Of a stretch of DNA of 64,000 nt, positions 25,747 through 34,714 are shown in pieces (the first letter of the stretch is position 1; every line of letters starts with the position of its first letter). The translations under genes were made by a program, and so were the position numbers. The notes below the pieces were generated by a model. That model was not told the DNA's origin and did no database searches. It saw nothing but the letters and a program-made list of their open reading frames with translations. Source of the DNA: Micavibrio aeruginosavorus (GTDB lineage: Bacteria; Pseudomonadota; Alphaproteobacteria; Micavibrionales; Micavibrionaceae); the NCBI GenBank assembly GCA_016432265.1, contig CP066681.1, positions 1,948,342 through 2,012,341 on the forward strand. Direction: 5' to 3'.

Positions 25747-26616
25747 ATGATAAATACTCCCCTCCCTACCCTTCCCGGCTGGTCATTCTGGCAGGATATA
25801 CATATAGGTTATGAGGTAAAGTTACAGCAAAACATCCGCACCGGTACAACACGTATTGTTGATGAGCATGGAAGAACAATCGGCGGTAAACAAACAGAGT
25901 TTCTAGAGCCAGACACCGGAGGTTCAGACAAACCTCTGGTCATTATCATCCCTGGGCTTAACAATCTGAAAAGCAATCTTCGCCCCCTGCATCAGACACT
26001 GAAGAATGCAGGCTATCAAGTTATTAATATTGAGTTCCCCAGCAATCGCCGCACCACAACAGAACACGCGCTCTACCTGCAAGCCCTGCTCGATACCCTC
26101 CCCGGCAACAAGCGCGACGTCAGCTTTATTACGCACAGTCTGGGCGGACTGATACTTCGCACGGCTCTTGCTGACGGTTATGAACTGCCAGGTCACCTGA
26201 AAGTAGAGCACATTCTGATGATCGCTCCACCTCACGACGGCTCATTTCTTGCCGACCGGATTTATGGCATACGCTGGCTGCGCCCCCTTTATAACTGGGT
26301 TTGCGGTTATGTCGGCTACGATCTCACGCGCGAAGGCGCCCGTAAATTGCCGCTACTTAACCGCTCTGCTGGAATTTTGGTTGGCGGTAACGGCAGCCGC
26401 TGGGGATTTAATCCGCTTGCCGGGGAAGATAACGACAACCAAGTCGCGATCAGCTCATCCAAGGCTGTACTTATGAAGGATTTCCTGCAAATACCAGGCA
26501 CGCACGCCCTGATGCTGCATAACCCGCGCACGATTAACGCCGCTTTAGAGTTTATACGATATGGAACTTTCAACCGCGAAGAAAACGGGAAAGGTAATTC
26601 ATTATGGTGGTTTTAG
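25747..26616 (+). CDS. Alpha/beta-hydrolase, lipase-like (1 of 2)
   Basis: A 289-residue serine hydrolase without an obvious signal peptide. An oxyanion-type PGLNN appears in LVIIIPGLNNLKS, and the nucleophile elbow is THSLGG (Ser131). A late histidine (PGTHALMLHNPR) completes a plausible triad. It resembles esterases/lipases of the PGAP1 or triacylglycerol lipase type. Its place with a second hydrolase and a lysophospholipid acyltransferase suggests phospholipase or lysophospholipase activity; this is inference. It overlaps the next gene by 13 bases. Confidence 0.78.
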   Translation: MINTPLPTLPGWSFWQDIHIGYEVKLQQNIRTGTTRIVDEHGRTIGGKQTEFLEPDTGGSDKPLVIIIPGLNNLKSNLRPLHQTLKNAGYQVINIEFPSNRRTTTEHALYLQALLDTLPGNKRDVSFITHSLGGLILRTALADGYELPGHLKVEHILMIAPPHDGSFLADRIYGIRWLRPLYNWVCGYVGYDLTREGARKLPLLNRSAGILVGGNGSRWGFNPLAGEDNDNQVAISSSKAVLMKDFLQIPGTHALMLHNPRTINAALEFIRYGTFNREENGKGNSLWWF

Positions 26617-27359
26617 GTAAAATCGTTCTGGCGTGGCTGGTTCTTCTCGGATTAGTAATCAATCATAGCGCCATGGCCTTGCCGCCCGACAATTGCGATA
26701 CCGTTGTCATCCTGCACGGCATCGCCCGTACCAATAAAAGCATGATCAAAATTGAAAAGGCGCTGCGGGATGCCGGATACAACGCTATCAGCATAACATA
26801 TCCTTCAACCGAGAAAGATGTGGATGAGTTGGCGCAATGGCTGCATCAAAATTACCTGACAGCCAAATTCTGGGAGAATAACCGTCGCGTGCACTTTGTG
26901 ACACATTCAATGGGGGGATTGGTGACGCGCGAATATCTGGAAAAATATCGTCCTGCCATCCCGTACAGACACCTTGGCCGTGTCGTGATGCTGGCCCCAC
27001 CGCATCAGGGCAGCGAGGTGGCTGACCTGCTCGATCAAAACTGGCTGTACCAGATGTACTACGGCCCAGCCGGGCAAGATCTCACAACAGATGCGCAAAA
27101 ATCGCCCCATCCCCGCCCATATTACGACCTGGGGATTATTGCCGGAAACAAGGAATGGCCCTATTTCGCGGCAGCTTTCGTCGTCCCGGGGCCAGGGGAT
27201 GGCCGCGTTGCGGTCGAGAAAACACGTCTGCCCGGAATGGCGGATCATATCATCGTTAACGCCACACACACCTTTATCATGAATGATGAGCCTGCGATCA
27301 AACAAGCGCTCTATTTTTTAACACACGGAGAATTCCAGCATGAACAATCCAACCAATAA
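26604..27359 (+). CDS. Exported or membrane-anchored alpha/beta-hydrolase (2 of 2)
   Basis: A 251-residue hydrolase with an N-terminal hydrophobic segment (IVLAWLVLLGLVINHSAMA) that could be a signal peptide or anchor. VVILHGIARTNKSM (oxyanion region) and VHFVTHSMGGLVTREY (nucleophile Ser102) follow, then a C-terminal histidine (VNATHTFIMND). It is similar in plan to the upstream hydrolase, probably an old duplication that put one enzyme in the cytoplasm and one in the periplasm. It overlaps its neighbours by 13 and 20 bases, so all three are co-translated. Confidence 0.78.
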   Translation: MVVLGKIVLAWLVLLGLVINHSAMALPPDNCDTVVILHGIARTNKSMIKIEKALRDAGYNAISITYPSTEKDVDELAQWLHQNYLTAKFWENNRRVHFVTHSMGGLVTREYLEKYRPAIPYRHLGRVVMLAPPHQGSEVADLLDQNWLYQMYYGPAGQDLTTDAQKSPHPRPYYDLGIIAGNKEWPYFAAAFVVPGPGDGRVAVEKTRLPGMADHIIVNATHTFIMNDEPAIKQALYFLTHGEFQHEQSNQ

Positions 27360-30300
27360 CCCCAGCCAGTTCCTGCTGCTGAAAGACCGCCGCTTCGCCC
27401 CACTGTTTTGCACCCAGTTTCTGGGCGCTTTCCATGACAATCTTTTCAAAAACGCCCTGGTCGTCATGTTGCTCTTCAGCACGACAACGCAAGCCGGCGA
27501 AGATGCGAAGATACTCACAACGCTGGCGGCAGGGTTATTTATCCTCCCGTTCGTGCTGTTTTCATCGCTGGGGGGAGACCTCGCCGATAAATTCCCCAAA
27601 CACAAGGTCATCCGTAGCATAAAAATGGCAGAGATCGGGATTGCCCTGCTGGGCGCAATCGCCCTGACCAGCGGCTCTGTCATCCTCTCGTTTCTGACAT
27701 TGTTTGCGCTCGGCACACATTCGGCTTTCTTCGGCCCCAGCAAATATTCGATACTGCCACAACACCTGAAGAGTCAGGAACTGATCGGCGGCAATGCCCT
27801 ACTCAATACTGGAACCTTTCTCGCCATTCTCGCAGGCACAATCTCCGGAACCATGCTGATAACGCTTGAAAGCGGTCCCGCCATTGTCAGCAGCATGCTG
27901 ATCCTGTGCGCGCTTTGCGGCCTCGCCGGCAGTTATTTCATTCCTGCGGCGCCCGCCATATCGCCGCAACTAAAAATCAACATGAATATTTTCAGTGAAA
28001 CCGTATCCAATATGAAATATCTGCGCGGAAGACAGCCCAGCGTCGTGAACGCCGCTCTGGGCATTGCCTGGTTCTATTTCATGGGCGGTATGTTTATGGC
28101 GCAACTGCCCAACTTCGTCAAGGAAACACTCGGCGCGCAAGAACATATCCTGACACTCCTGCTGGTTATATTCTCTGTGGGTATCGCCCTGGGCGGATTG
28201 CTGAACAACCGCCTGCTTAAAGGGCGCATAGAAGCGACTTATGTCCCTCTGGCTATTCTTGGCATAACATTTTTCTCTATAGACCTTTTCTTCGCCAGCG
28301 CAGACGCCGCAGGAACCCTGCCCTTGCGCGTTGCCGCCGACATCGCCCTGATTGCCGTGTGCGGCGGTTTGTTCATGGTACCTCTGAACGCTATCTTGCA
28401 ACACAACACCCCGGAGGATCACAGGGCTCGCGTCATGGCTTCAAGCGCCGTCCTCAACGCGCTGTTTATCGTCGGATCGTCCATATGTTCGGTGGCGCTA
28501 ATTGCTATCGGTTTTGAAGTGCAAGATCTTTTCCTGACCTTTGCGATCATGAATGCTGGCGTAGCCATTTATATATGCCGTCTGCTCCCCGATTATCTTT
28601 TTAAAACGATCCTGCAAATTCTATTCAAAGCTTTGTACAAGGTCGAAGTGCGCGGCCTTGAAAATTTCGAGAAGGCCGGAAAGCGCGCCGTTATCGTCGG
28701 CAACCATGTATCCCTTCTCGATCCACCGTTGCTGGCCGCCTTCCTTCCCGGCCGCCCGATGTTTGCCGTCAACAGTTTTGTCGCCGACTGGATATGGGTC
28801 AAACCGTTCTTGAAGCTGGTCGACGCCTTCCCGCTTGACCCCACCAATCCATTTTCGCTAAAAGGCCTTATTCGTAAGGTTGAAGAAGATCGCCATGTCG
28901 TGATCTTTCCCGAAGGCCGTCTGACAGAGACCGGTGCTTTGATGAAGGTTTATGACGGCCCCGGCATGATCGCTGACAAGGCCGACGCCGTCATACTGCC
29001 CGTGCGACTTGATGGCGTGCAGCATACCCCGTTTGCCCGCCTGAAGGGTAAAGTCCCGCTCAAAAGCTTTCCCAAGATTACCATTACCATTCTTGAGCCA
29101 CGAACATTCAAAGTTGCCCCTGATATCAAGGGGCGGGCCCGCCGCGCTGCCGCCGGACGCCAGCTTTATGACCTGATGGAGGAGATGATGTATCTCACCG
29201 GAGACCGGGAGCAGACCCTTTATCAGGCCCTGCTGAAGGCCCGCTATGTCAACGGCGACGATGCGATTATCGCTGAGGACATAGAACGCAAGCCTCTTCG
29301 CTTCAAGAAACTCATTCTCGGATCTCTTATACTGGGCGACAAAATAAAATCTCTGACTGGCAAAGGTGAAAACGTCGGTCTGATGCTGCCCAATTCAATT
29401 GGCGCACTGGTCACGTTTTTCGCTCTGCAAGCCTATGGCCGCGTACCGGCAATGATGAATTTTTCTACGGGCGCCAAAGCCATGCTTTCGGCCTGCCGCT
29501 CGGCGCAGATCAAAACCGTCCTGACATCAAGGCGTTTTGTAGAAATGGCGCGTCTGACGGACATCGTTGCTCAGCTTGAGGAGCAGACACATATCGTTTA
29601 TCTGGAAGATATCCGTAAAAGCGTCTCCCTGCCCGACAAGGTTCGCGCCCTGCTCGCCAACCCGGAACAAATCCATAGAAAGTCGGAGGTCGATATTCAC
29701 AGCGCCGCCGTAGTTCTTTTTACATCCGGATCAGAAGGAGAACCCAAAGGCGTGGTGCTCAGCCACAAGAACCTGATGACCAATATTGTTCAGCTTTCCT
29801 CCCGCGTGGATTTCAACCGCCAGGATATCGTCTTCAACTGCCTGCCCATGTTCCATTCCTTCGGGCTGACCGGCGGCACGCTATTGCCGGTACTCTGCGG
29901 AATCAAAACGTTTCTTTACCCCAGCCCGCTTCATTACCGCATCGTGCCGGAGATGATCTATTCGGCCAACGCCACCATCATGTTCGGCACAGATACTTTT
30001 CTGCAGGGATATGCCCGCATGGCGAATGTCTATGATTTCTATCGCATGCGTTACATCTTTGCGGGCGCCGAGAAGGTCAAGGATGAAACCAGACGGATAT
30101 ATATGGAGAAATTCGGCGTTCAGGTATTGGAGGGCTACGGCGCGACCGAAACCGCCCCGGCAATCGCCGTCAATTCCGCCATGCACTGTAAACCCGGCAC
30201 GGTAGGCCGTTTCTTGCCCGGTTTGGAATACCGTCTGGAACCCGTGCCAGGAGTAAGCGCCGGGGGCCGCCTATATGTGCGCGGTGATAACGTGATGCTG

Positions 30301-30738
30301 GGCTACTATAAAAGCGACCAGCCCGGCGTCCTGCAACCGCCCGCGCAAGGATGGCACGACACAGGCGATATTGTCACTGTGGACAATAACGGCTTCGTCA
30401 AAATTGAAGGGCGAGCCAAACGTTTTGCTAAAATTGCCGGAGAAATGGTTTCGCTCACCCAATCAGAATCGATCGCGCAGGCCGTCTGGCCGGGGATGGA
30501 GCACGCCGTCGTCTCGTTACCAGATTCGCGGAAGGGCGAACAACTGGTTTTGGTAACATCTCAGCCAGACGCAAAACGTGAGCCCCTCGCAAGCTATGCC
30601 AGCCAACACGGCATCACAGCGCTTGCTGTACCCTCTACCCTGCTCTACCTCTCAAATATCCCGGTTCTCGGCACAGGAAAAATCGATTACCCCGCGCTGA
30701 AAATCTACGTCGAGGATGCCCTGCGACAAACTGGTTAA
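27340..30738 (+). CDS. aas: LplT-PlsC-acyl-ACP synthetase fusion (Aas-type lysophospholipid recycling enzyme)
   Basis: A 1132-residue three-part protein. Residues 1-~420 are an MFS permease like LplT, which flips lysophospholipids inward. Residues ~430-620 are a PlsC-type acyltransferase with GNHVSLLDPP (H-x4-D, His456) and IFPEGRLTETG. Residues ~640-1130 are an AMP-binding acyl-ACP/CoA synthetase with FTSGSEGEPKGVVLSH, GYGATETAPA and WHDTGDIVTV. In E. coli LplT and Aas are separate; three-domain fusions occur in other proteobacteria. It would import lysophospholipid, activate fatty acid and re-acylate the lysolipid at the inner membrane, which fits the two hydrolases before it. Confidence 0.92.
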   Translation: MNNPTNNPSQFLLLKDRRFAPLFCTQFLGAFHDNLFKNALVVMLLFSTTTQAGEDAKILTTLAAGLFILPFVLFSSLGGDLADKFPKHKVIRSIKMAEIGIALLGAIALTSGSVILSFLTLFALGTHSAFFGPSKYSILPQHLKSQELIGGNALLNTGTFLAILAGTISGTMLITLESGPAIVSSMLILCALCGLAGSYFIPAAPAISPQLKINMNIFSETVSNMKYLRGRQPSVVNAALGIAWFYFMGGMFMAQLPNFVKETLGAQEHILTLLLVIFSVGIALGGLLNNRLLKGRIEATYVPLAILGITFFSIDLFFASADAAGTLPLRVAADIALIAVCGGLFMVPLNAILQHNTPEDHRARVMASSAVLNALFIVGSSICSVALIAIGFEVQDLFLTFAIMNAGVAIYICRLLPDYLFKTILQILFKALYKVEVRGLENFEKAGKRAVIVGNHVSLLDPPLLAAFLPGRPMFAVNSFVADWIWVKPFLKLVDAFPLDPTNPFSLKGLIRKVEEDRHVVIFPEGRLTETGALMKVYDGPGMIADKADAVILPVRLDGVQHTPFARLKGKVPLKSFPKITITILEPRTFKVAPDIKGRARRAAAGRQLYDLMEEMMYLTGDREQTLYQALLKARYVNGDDAIIAEDIERKPLRFKKLILGSLILGDKIKSLTGKGENVGLMLPNSIGALVTFFALQAYGRVPAMMNFSTGAKAMLSACRSAQIKTVLTSRRFVEMARLTDIVAQLEEQTHIVYLEDIRKSVSLPDKVRALLANPEQIHRKSEVDIHSAAVVLFTSGSEGEPKGVVLSHKNLMTNIVQLSSRVDFNRQDIVFNCLPMFHSFGLTGGTLLPVLCGIKTFLYPSPLHYRIVPEMIYSANATIMFGTDTFLQGYARMANVYDFYRMRYIFAGAEKVKDETRRIYMEKFGVQVLEGYGATETAPAIAVNSAMHCKPGTVGRFLPGLEYRLEPVPGVSAGGRLYVRGDNVMLGYYKSDQPGVLQPPAQGWHDTGDIVTVDNNGFVKIEGRAKRFAKIAGEMVSLTQSESIAQAVWPGMEHAVVSLPDSRKGEQLVLVTSQPDAKREPLASYASQHGITALAVPSTLLYLSNIPVLGTGKIDYPALKIYVEDALRQTG

Positions 30739-30812
30739 ACGCTGGAAGTCGCCGCCCTTTTCCCTCTTCCCTGCCCGTCCGGCATGAATAGGCAGGAAAG
30801 CCCATGCTTAAA

Positions 30813-30816
30813 AGTA
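30813..30816. repeat. Target-site duplication, left copy (AGTA)
   Basis: AGTA lies directly outside the left inverted repeat and recurs directly outside the right one (31806-31809). A 4-bp duplication is normal for the IS407 group of IS3. Confidence 0.75.
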
Positions 30817-30829
30817 TGACCTGCTCCCC
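30817..30829. repeat. IS left terminal inverted repeat
   Basis: TGACCTGCTCCCC matches the complement of the right end without mismatch over 13 bases. Confidence 0.85.
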
Positions 30830-30831
30830 AT

Positions 30832-31731
30832 TTATGTGCCAGCCGGAAGTAGAGTCCTTTCGGTTTTATAGTTGGTGTTAAGGATAAGATCAACAGATCG
30901 GGGGCCATGGCCCCCGATCTGTTTTCGGGCGTATTCAGCGGGCGTCATATAACCGAGGCTAGAATGCGGACGGACATGGTTGTAATCCTGTCGCCATGCT
31001 TCGATAATTGTTCTGGCTTCGGCAAGGCTGGTGAACCAGTGCTCGTTCAGGCATTCATCGCGGATTTTACCGTTCAGGCTTTCGGTGAAGCCGTTCTCCG
31101 ACGGTCTGCCCGGCGTGATGTAATGCCATTCGATTTTCCGCTCCGCCGCCCATTGCAGCACCGCCCGACTGGTCAGTTCCGTGCCGTTGTCGCTGACAAT
31201 GACTTGCGGCTTGCCGTATTTGCGGATCAAGGCATCCAGTTCCCGCACGACCCGCGCGCCCGGCATCGACGTGTCGATAACGAGAGCAAGACACTCCCTG
31301 CTGCACTGATCCATCACGCCCAGCAGCCGCAGACGCCGCCCGCAGGCAAGCGCATCGCTCATGAAATCCAGCGACCACACCTGGCCCACGCTGTCCGGTC
31401 GCGGCAGCGGCGTTCGTGTCCCGATGGCCCGCTTACGGCCTTTGCGGCGCTTCACCGCAAGCCCTTCTTCCCGGTACAGCCGGTGGATTTTCTTGATGTT
31501 CACCACGCATCCCTCACGCCGCAGCAGGATCGCCAGCCGCCGGTTCTCGTCCTCAAGCTCCCTCAGGCGCCGTGCATCCGAGGCCTCCATTCCGCCAAAC
31601 TTCGCCTTCCACTTATAAAATGTCGCCGAGCATATCCCATAACGCCGGCAGACTTCACCCGTCCGCCCGCTCGCTTCCTGTTCCTTCAATATCTGGATGA
31701 TCTGTTCTTCGGTAAAACGCTTCTTCATCAA
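30832..31731 (-). CDS. IS3-family transposase, OrfA and OrfB fused by internal deletion
   Basis: A 299-residue single ORF. The N-terminal OrfA part ([17 protein letters not shown] ... [20 protein letters not shown]) has the usual helix-turn-helix. At EDENRRL the sequence jumps to [20 protein letters not shown], which belongs well inside OrfB, and continues through the DDE core ([32 protein letters not shown]). From the remembered family sequence about 80 residues are missing: the leucine-zipper end of OrfA, the frameshift site and the start of OrfB. The shared RRL word in both places suggests recombination between short repeats. It is probably inactive, though the catalytic residues remain. 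Confidence 0.88.
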   Translation of the reverse strand: MMKKRFTEEQIIQILKEQEASGRTGEVCRRYGICSATFYKWKAKFGGMEASDARRLRELEDENRRLAILLRREGCVVNIKKIHRLYREEGLAVKRRKGRKRAIGTRTPLPRPDSVGQVWSLDFMSDALACGRRLRLLGVMDQCSRECLALVIDTSMPGARVVRELDALIRKYGKPQVIVSDNGTELTSRAVLQWAAERKIEWHYITPGRPSENGFTESLNGKIRDECLNEHWFTSLAEARTIIEAWRQDYNHVRPHSSLGYMTPAEYARKQIGGHGPRSVDLILNTNYKTERTLLPAGT

Positions 31732-31792
31732 TCTGCTCCTTCTCTCTTTGCATAAAGGGGCGCAGACTCTACTTCAACATGGATCAGTTTAC

Positions 31793-31805
31793 GGGGAGCA
31801 GGTCA
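31793..31805. repeat. IS right terminal inverted repeat
   Basis: GGGGAGCAGGTCA is the exact complement of the left end and is followed by the second AGTA. Confidence 0.85.
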
Positions 31806-31809
31806 AGTA
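31806..31809. repeat. Target-site duplication, right copy (AGTA)
   Basis: This is the second copy of the 4-bp duplication created by IS insertion. Confidence 0.75.
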
Positions 31810-31927
31810 TATTAAAAATCAGAGAGGTAGGGTTACGCTATCCCTTTGAACATTAGACATAATTAATATTAAAAGTTAAAATGATAATAGGCGTATATAA
31901 AAACACTGAGTACGGAACAGATCAGAC

Positions 31928-32359
31928 ATGGCATTCGAGCGGCGTGAAATACTGTTTACGCTCCCGGAAATCCGGGATGCGTTGCTGGCGATTGATGGTG
32001 GCTTAGGTAAAATCCCGTTACGTACTGATATCCGGCTGATCGAAGCCCTGCACACGAGCGACAATCACAATCAGTTCCATATCATCCGCGAACGCTATTC
32101 CCAGATCTACAGGCAATGCATCGGCAGGCATGGCGTTATGTTCCGGGCAGGCGGAATCGGCAAACGCGGCTATGAAGAGATTTACGAATTCTTCGTCGAA
32201 GAAGAGATCATGGTGAAGGCTGTCCTCCTCGCCTGTAAACGCAGCGGCGTCATGCTCCCGCGCGGCCCGGAAAAACATGTGGTCGCGCGGGATCTTTTTG
32301 TCGGATTCCAGTTCGAGTTGGGCCATTCCGCCATTACTCTCGAACTGGAAGAAGCCTGA
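31928..32359 (+). CDS. Hypothetical protein, 143 aa
   Basis: I do not recognise this family. The protein is soluble, mixed alpha/beta in appearance and without signal peptide or membrane segment. Its start (MAFERREILFTLPEIRDAL) is followed by a charged middle (HIIRERYSQIYRQC) and an ending rich in hydrophobic and acidic residues (HSAITLELEEA). Codon use looks like that of the neighbours. It is convergent with the PhoH-family gene, seven bases apart, and lies 119 bases from the IS. Confidence 0.6.
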   Translation: MAFERREILFTLPEIRDALLAIDGGLGKIPLRTDIRLIEALHTSDNHNQFHIIRERYSQIYRQCIGRHGVMFRAGGIGKRGYEEIYEFFVEEEIMVKAVLLACKRSGVMLPRGPEKHVVARDLFVGFQFELGHSAITLELEEA

Positions 32360-32366
32360 TCGTCTC

Positions 32367-33302
32367 CTAGCTTGGGGTCAGGGCATTCGTCGCAGGGACT
32401 GGCGGGCGCGTGGCAGATGGCTGACGCTCTCCGGCCAACTTTTGCGGTTGAGCTTGAGCCGAAGCCAGATCCTTCAATTTCTGGACGTCTCCTCTTTCGA
32501 TCATCTTCTGCAGAAGCGGATGGCGACGGCAATCTTTGGAGTCAAACTTCACATAGCCAATTTCGCCGCTGTAATCAGGGTTGTTTGCGTAAAGATCAAT
32601 CATAGCCATAAACGCAGAGCGGCTGTTGGTACGATCATTCTGATCGTCGTCTCCCATAAACACCATTGCCGAACCTGCACCCAGACGAGAAATCGCCGTG
32701 CCCAAATTCTTTGCTGTTGCGTTCTGGCACTCATCGAAAATGCACAATTTTTTCTTGAAAGTACGGCCCCGCATAAAGGCATGAGGCTCTATCCTGATTA
32801 ACCCCATCCTGACCATATTCTGGCGCAGATCTTCCCCGACCCAGTCATCGAACGACTCTAGAAGCTGCAATACATGAGGGTACATCTTTTCATCCTGATT
32901 ACCCGGCAGGAAACCCAGCTTCTCGTCAGCCTCGACAGCGGGCGCATTGATGACAACGCCGTTATATTTTCCTTCAGCGAGGCCTTTGAGCGCCATGTAG
33001 CATGTCCAAATCGTTTTACCTGTACCGAACGGGCCGTTGATAATGGTGATGTCCTTGTTTTCAACATCGCGCATCAACTTCTTCTGCTTGTCGGTCGGAA
33101 CCATGCGTTCCTTTTCCTGTGTGACATACTCGTTACCCGTTCCCGCCTTGGGCAAACGACTCTGTAGCATGCTCAGGAGCTGCGCCTTGGTCATCCGGGG
33201 CGTTTCGTCTTCAGAACCGCTGGCTCTATTGAATTCACTCTTGCTGCCGCCACTCCTCTTTTTTGCACCCTCATCTCGACCCTTATCCTGTTGACTTGCC
33301 AT
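32367..33302 (-). CDS. PhoH-family P-loop ATPase
   Basis: A 311-residue protein. A polar, low-complexity N-terminal region (about 55 residues) is followed by a PhoH domain: KQKKLMRD, Walker A NGPFGTGKT, the PhoH hallmark APAVEADEKLGFLPGNQDEK, Walker B LCIFDECQNA and the MGDDDQNDR sensor region. PhoH proteins are probable RNA-linked ATPases or helicases. ATG 33302 has an AGGGA site; the longer frame would need TTG at 33344. The hallmark starts APAVEA where most relatives have RPAVEA. Phosphate regulation should not be assumed from the name. Confidence 0.88.
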   Translation of the reverse strand: MASQQDKGRDEGAKKRSGGSKSEFNRASGSEDETPRMTKAQLLSMLQSRLPKAGTGNEYVTQEKERMVPTDKQKKLMRDVENKDITIINGPFGTGKTIWTCYMALKGLAEGKYNGVVINAPAVEADEKLGFLPGNQDEKMYPHVLQLLESFDDWVGEDLRQNMVRMGLIRIEPHAFMRGRTFKKKLCIFDECQNATAKNLGTAISRLGAGSAMVFMGDDDQNDRTNSRSAFMAMIDLYANNPDYSGEIGYVKFDSKDCRRHPLLQKMIERGDVQKLKDLASAQAQPQKLAGERQPSATRPPVPATNALTPS

Positions 33303-33480
33303 GCTTTTATATCCCTGCTCTGCTAGAGGTCGCCAATATGTCAATTTAGGGCTTATAGGCCCGTTTTAAGAAATGCGCAAACTTTTTTAGCCCACCCTGG
33401 TAAATTTATTGCCGCAATATTCCGGCGGTGCTCGTTGCGCTAAAACTGGCGGTATGAGAGCAAGATGACTATGGTGGCGC

Positions 33481-34533
33481 ATGAGTTTGGATATAGGCCC
33501 TATCAAGATCGATGACCCTGTCTTCCTTGCGCCGATGTCAGGCGTAACCGACCAGCCTTTCCGTAAGCTGGTGAAGCGGTACGGCGCCGGTTTGGTATTC
33601 TCGGAAATGATCGCCAGCCGTCTGATGCTTCAGCAGGGAGCGCCATCGTTCAAGAGTAATACAGATTATCGGGAAGAATGCCCCATCGCTGTCCAGCTGG
33701 CAGGTTGCGAGCCCGATGTCATGGCTGAAGCCGCCAAAATCAATGTCGGGCGCGGCGCCGCCATTATTGACATCAATTTCGGCTGCCCGGTGAAAAAGAT
33801 CGTGAACAGTTACGCCGGTTCTGCGCTGATGCGCGATGAAATGCTGGCAGCCAAAATCATGGAGCATACCGTCAAAGCCGTTGACGTGCCCGTCACGGTG
33901 AAAATGAGGCTGGGGTGGAATGAACAGAGCATCAACGCCCCGCGGCTGGCCCGCATTGCGCAAGATATAGGCATACGGATGATTACCGTCCACGGGCGCA
34001 CACGCAATCAGATGTATAAGGGGCAAGCCGACTGGGATGCGGTCAGCGCAGTCAAGAAGGCGGTCAATATCCCTGTGATCGTGAATGGCGATATCCTCGG
34101 CCCGGCAGAGGCCTTGCGAGCCCGCGAAGCTTCCGGCGCGGATGGAGTTATGATCGGTCGCGGGGCGTATGGCAAACCCTGGGTCATCAGGCAGACCATG
34201 GATTATTTCAGGCAGGGATATACGGATACAAACCCTGCCTTGCCAGAGATCGCCGCACTGGTACAGGAGCATTACGAAGATATGCTGCATCATTACGGCC
34301 GTCATCTCGGCGTGAGCATCGCCCGCAAGCATCTGTCATGGTATTGTAGCGGCCTGCATGGGGCAAACCAGTTACGCCGCGACATCAACAAAGAACAGGA
34401 TCCGGCAACCGTGAGGCAAATGATGGAGAGTTACTTTAGCCAACTACAAGAACGTGTCGCAAACGGCCAGTCTTGGCGAGAGCAAAGCTCCCCTCCTGAC
34501 TTGGGAAAAAATGAACCCCAGAACGCCGAATAA
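33481..34533 (+). CDS. dusB: tRNA-dihydrouridine synthase B (DusB/NifR3-type)
   Basis: A 350-residue FMN enzyme that reduces uridine to dihydrouridine in the tRNA D-loop. Signatures in order are FLAPMSGVTDQPFRKLVKRY, FSEMIASRLM, DINFGCPVKKI (catalytic Cys), VTVKMRLGW, ITVHGRTRNQMYKG, IPVIVNGDI and GVMIGRGAYGKPW. The length and HLSWYCSGL C-terminal region fit DusB. In many alphaproteobacteria this gene (nifR3) heads the ntrBC operon, but no ntr genes follow here. Confidence 0.95.
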   Translation: MSLDIGPIKIDDPVFLAPMSGVTDQPFRKLVKRYGAGLVFSEMIASRLMLQQGAPSFKSNTDYREECPIAVQLAGCEPDVMAEAAKINVGRGAAIIDINFGCPVKKIVNSYAGSALMRDEMLAAKIMEHTVKAVDVPVTVKMRLGWNEQSINAPRLARIAQDIGIRMITVHGRTRNQMYKGQADWDAVSAVKKAVNIPVIVNGDILGPAEALRAREASGADGVMIGRGAYGKPWVIRQTMDYFRQGYTDTNPALPEIAALVQEHYEDMLHHYGRHLGVSIARKHLSWYCSGLHGANQLRRDINKEQDPATVRQMMESYFSQLQERVANGQSWREQSSPPDLGKNEPQNAE

Positions 34534-34643
34534 AATCTAATCCATTGAATAAAATAAAAAAAATCAAATAAGTTTGACTGCAACCAGCGGCGTCATATTG
34601 CTGCGCACACGGGATAACTGCCCATGATGACACAGCAAAATAT

Positions 34644-34671
34644 TTGCATATTCTCAAGGCTCCTATATATT
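34644..34671 (+). promoter_or_regulatory. Putative promoter of the large PBP-like gene
   Basis: TTGCAT (34644-34649) and TATATT (34666-34671) are spaced by 16 bases. They lie inside the longest open frame but upstream of the preferred start, which supports the later ATG at 34723. Confidence 0.4.
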
Positions 34672-34714
34672 CTGGCCATAACAAGCGTACACATAAGTGC
34701 GTGCATGGGAGGTA

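Larger units (their letters stand above)
30817..31805 (-). mobile_element. IS3-family (IS407-group-like) insertion sequence, 989 bp, internally deleted
   Basis: The ends are the perfect inverted repeats TGACCTGCTCCCC (30817-30829) and its complement (31793-31805). The terminal similarity extends imperfectly about 40 bases through a shared GAAGTAGAGTC block (30846-30856; 31765-31775). A 4-bp AGTA duplication flanks the element. The length is about 200-250 bases below a typical 1.2-kb IS407-group element because the transposase gene has lost its central part. Intact ends and the target duplication point to a fairly recent insertion, 78 bases after the Aas-type gene. Confidence 0.9.

Noticed and set aside
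30771-30797. CCTGCC/GGCAGG stem after the Aas-type gene
   Set aside because: The loop is long, the stem is short and there is no U tract.
30907-31755. Plus-strand ORF of 282 codons antisense to the transposase
   Set aside because: It is the mirror of the transposase frame in GC-rich sequence; the minus-strand frame has all the DDE motifs.
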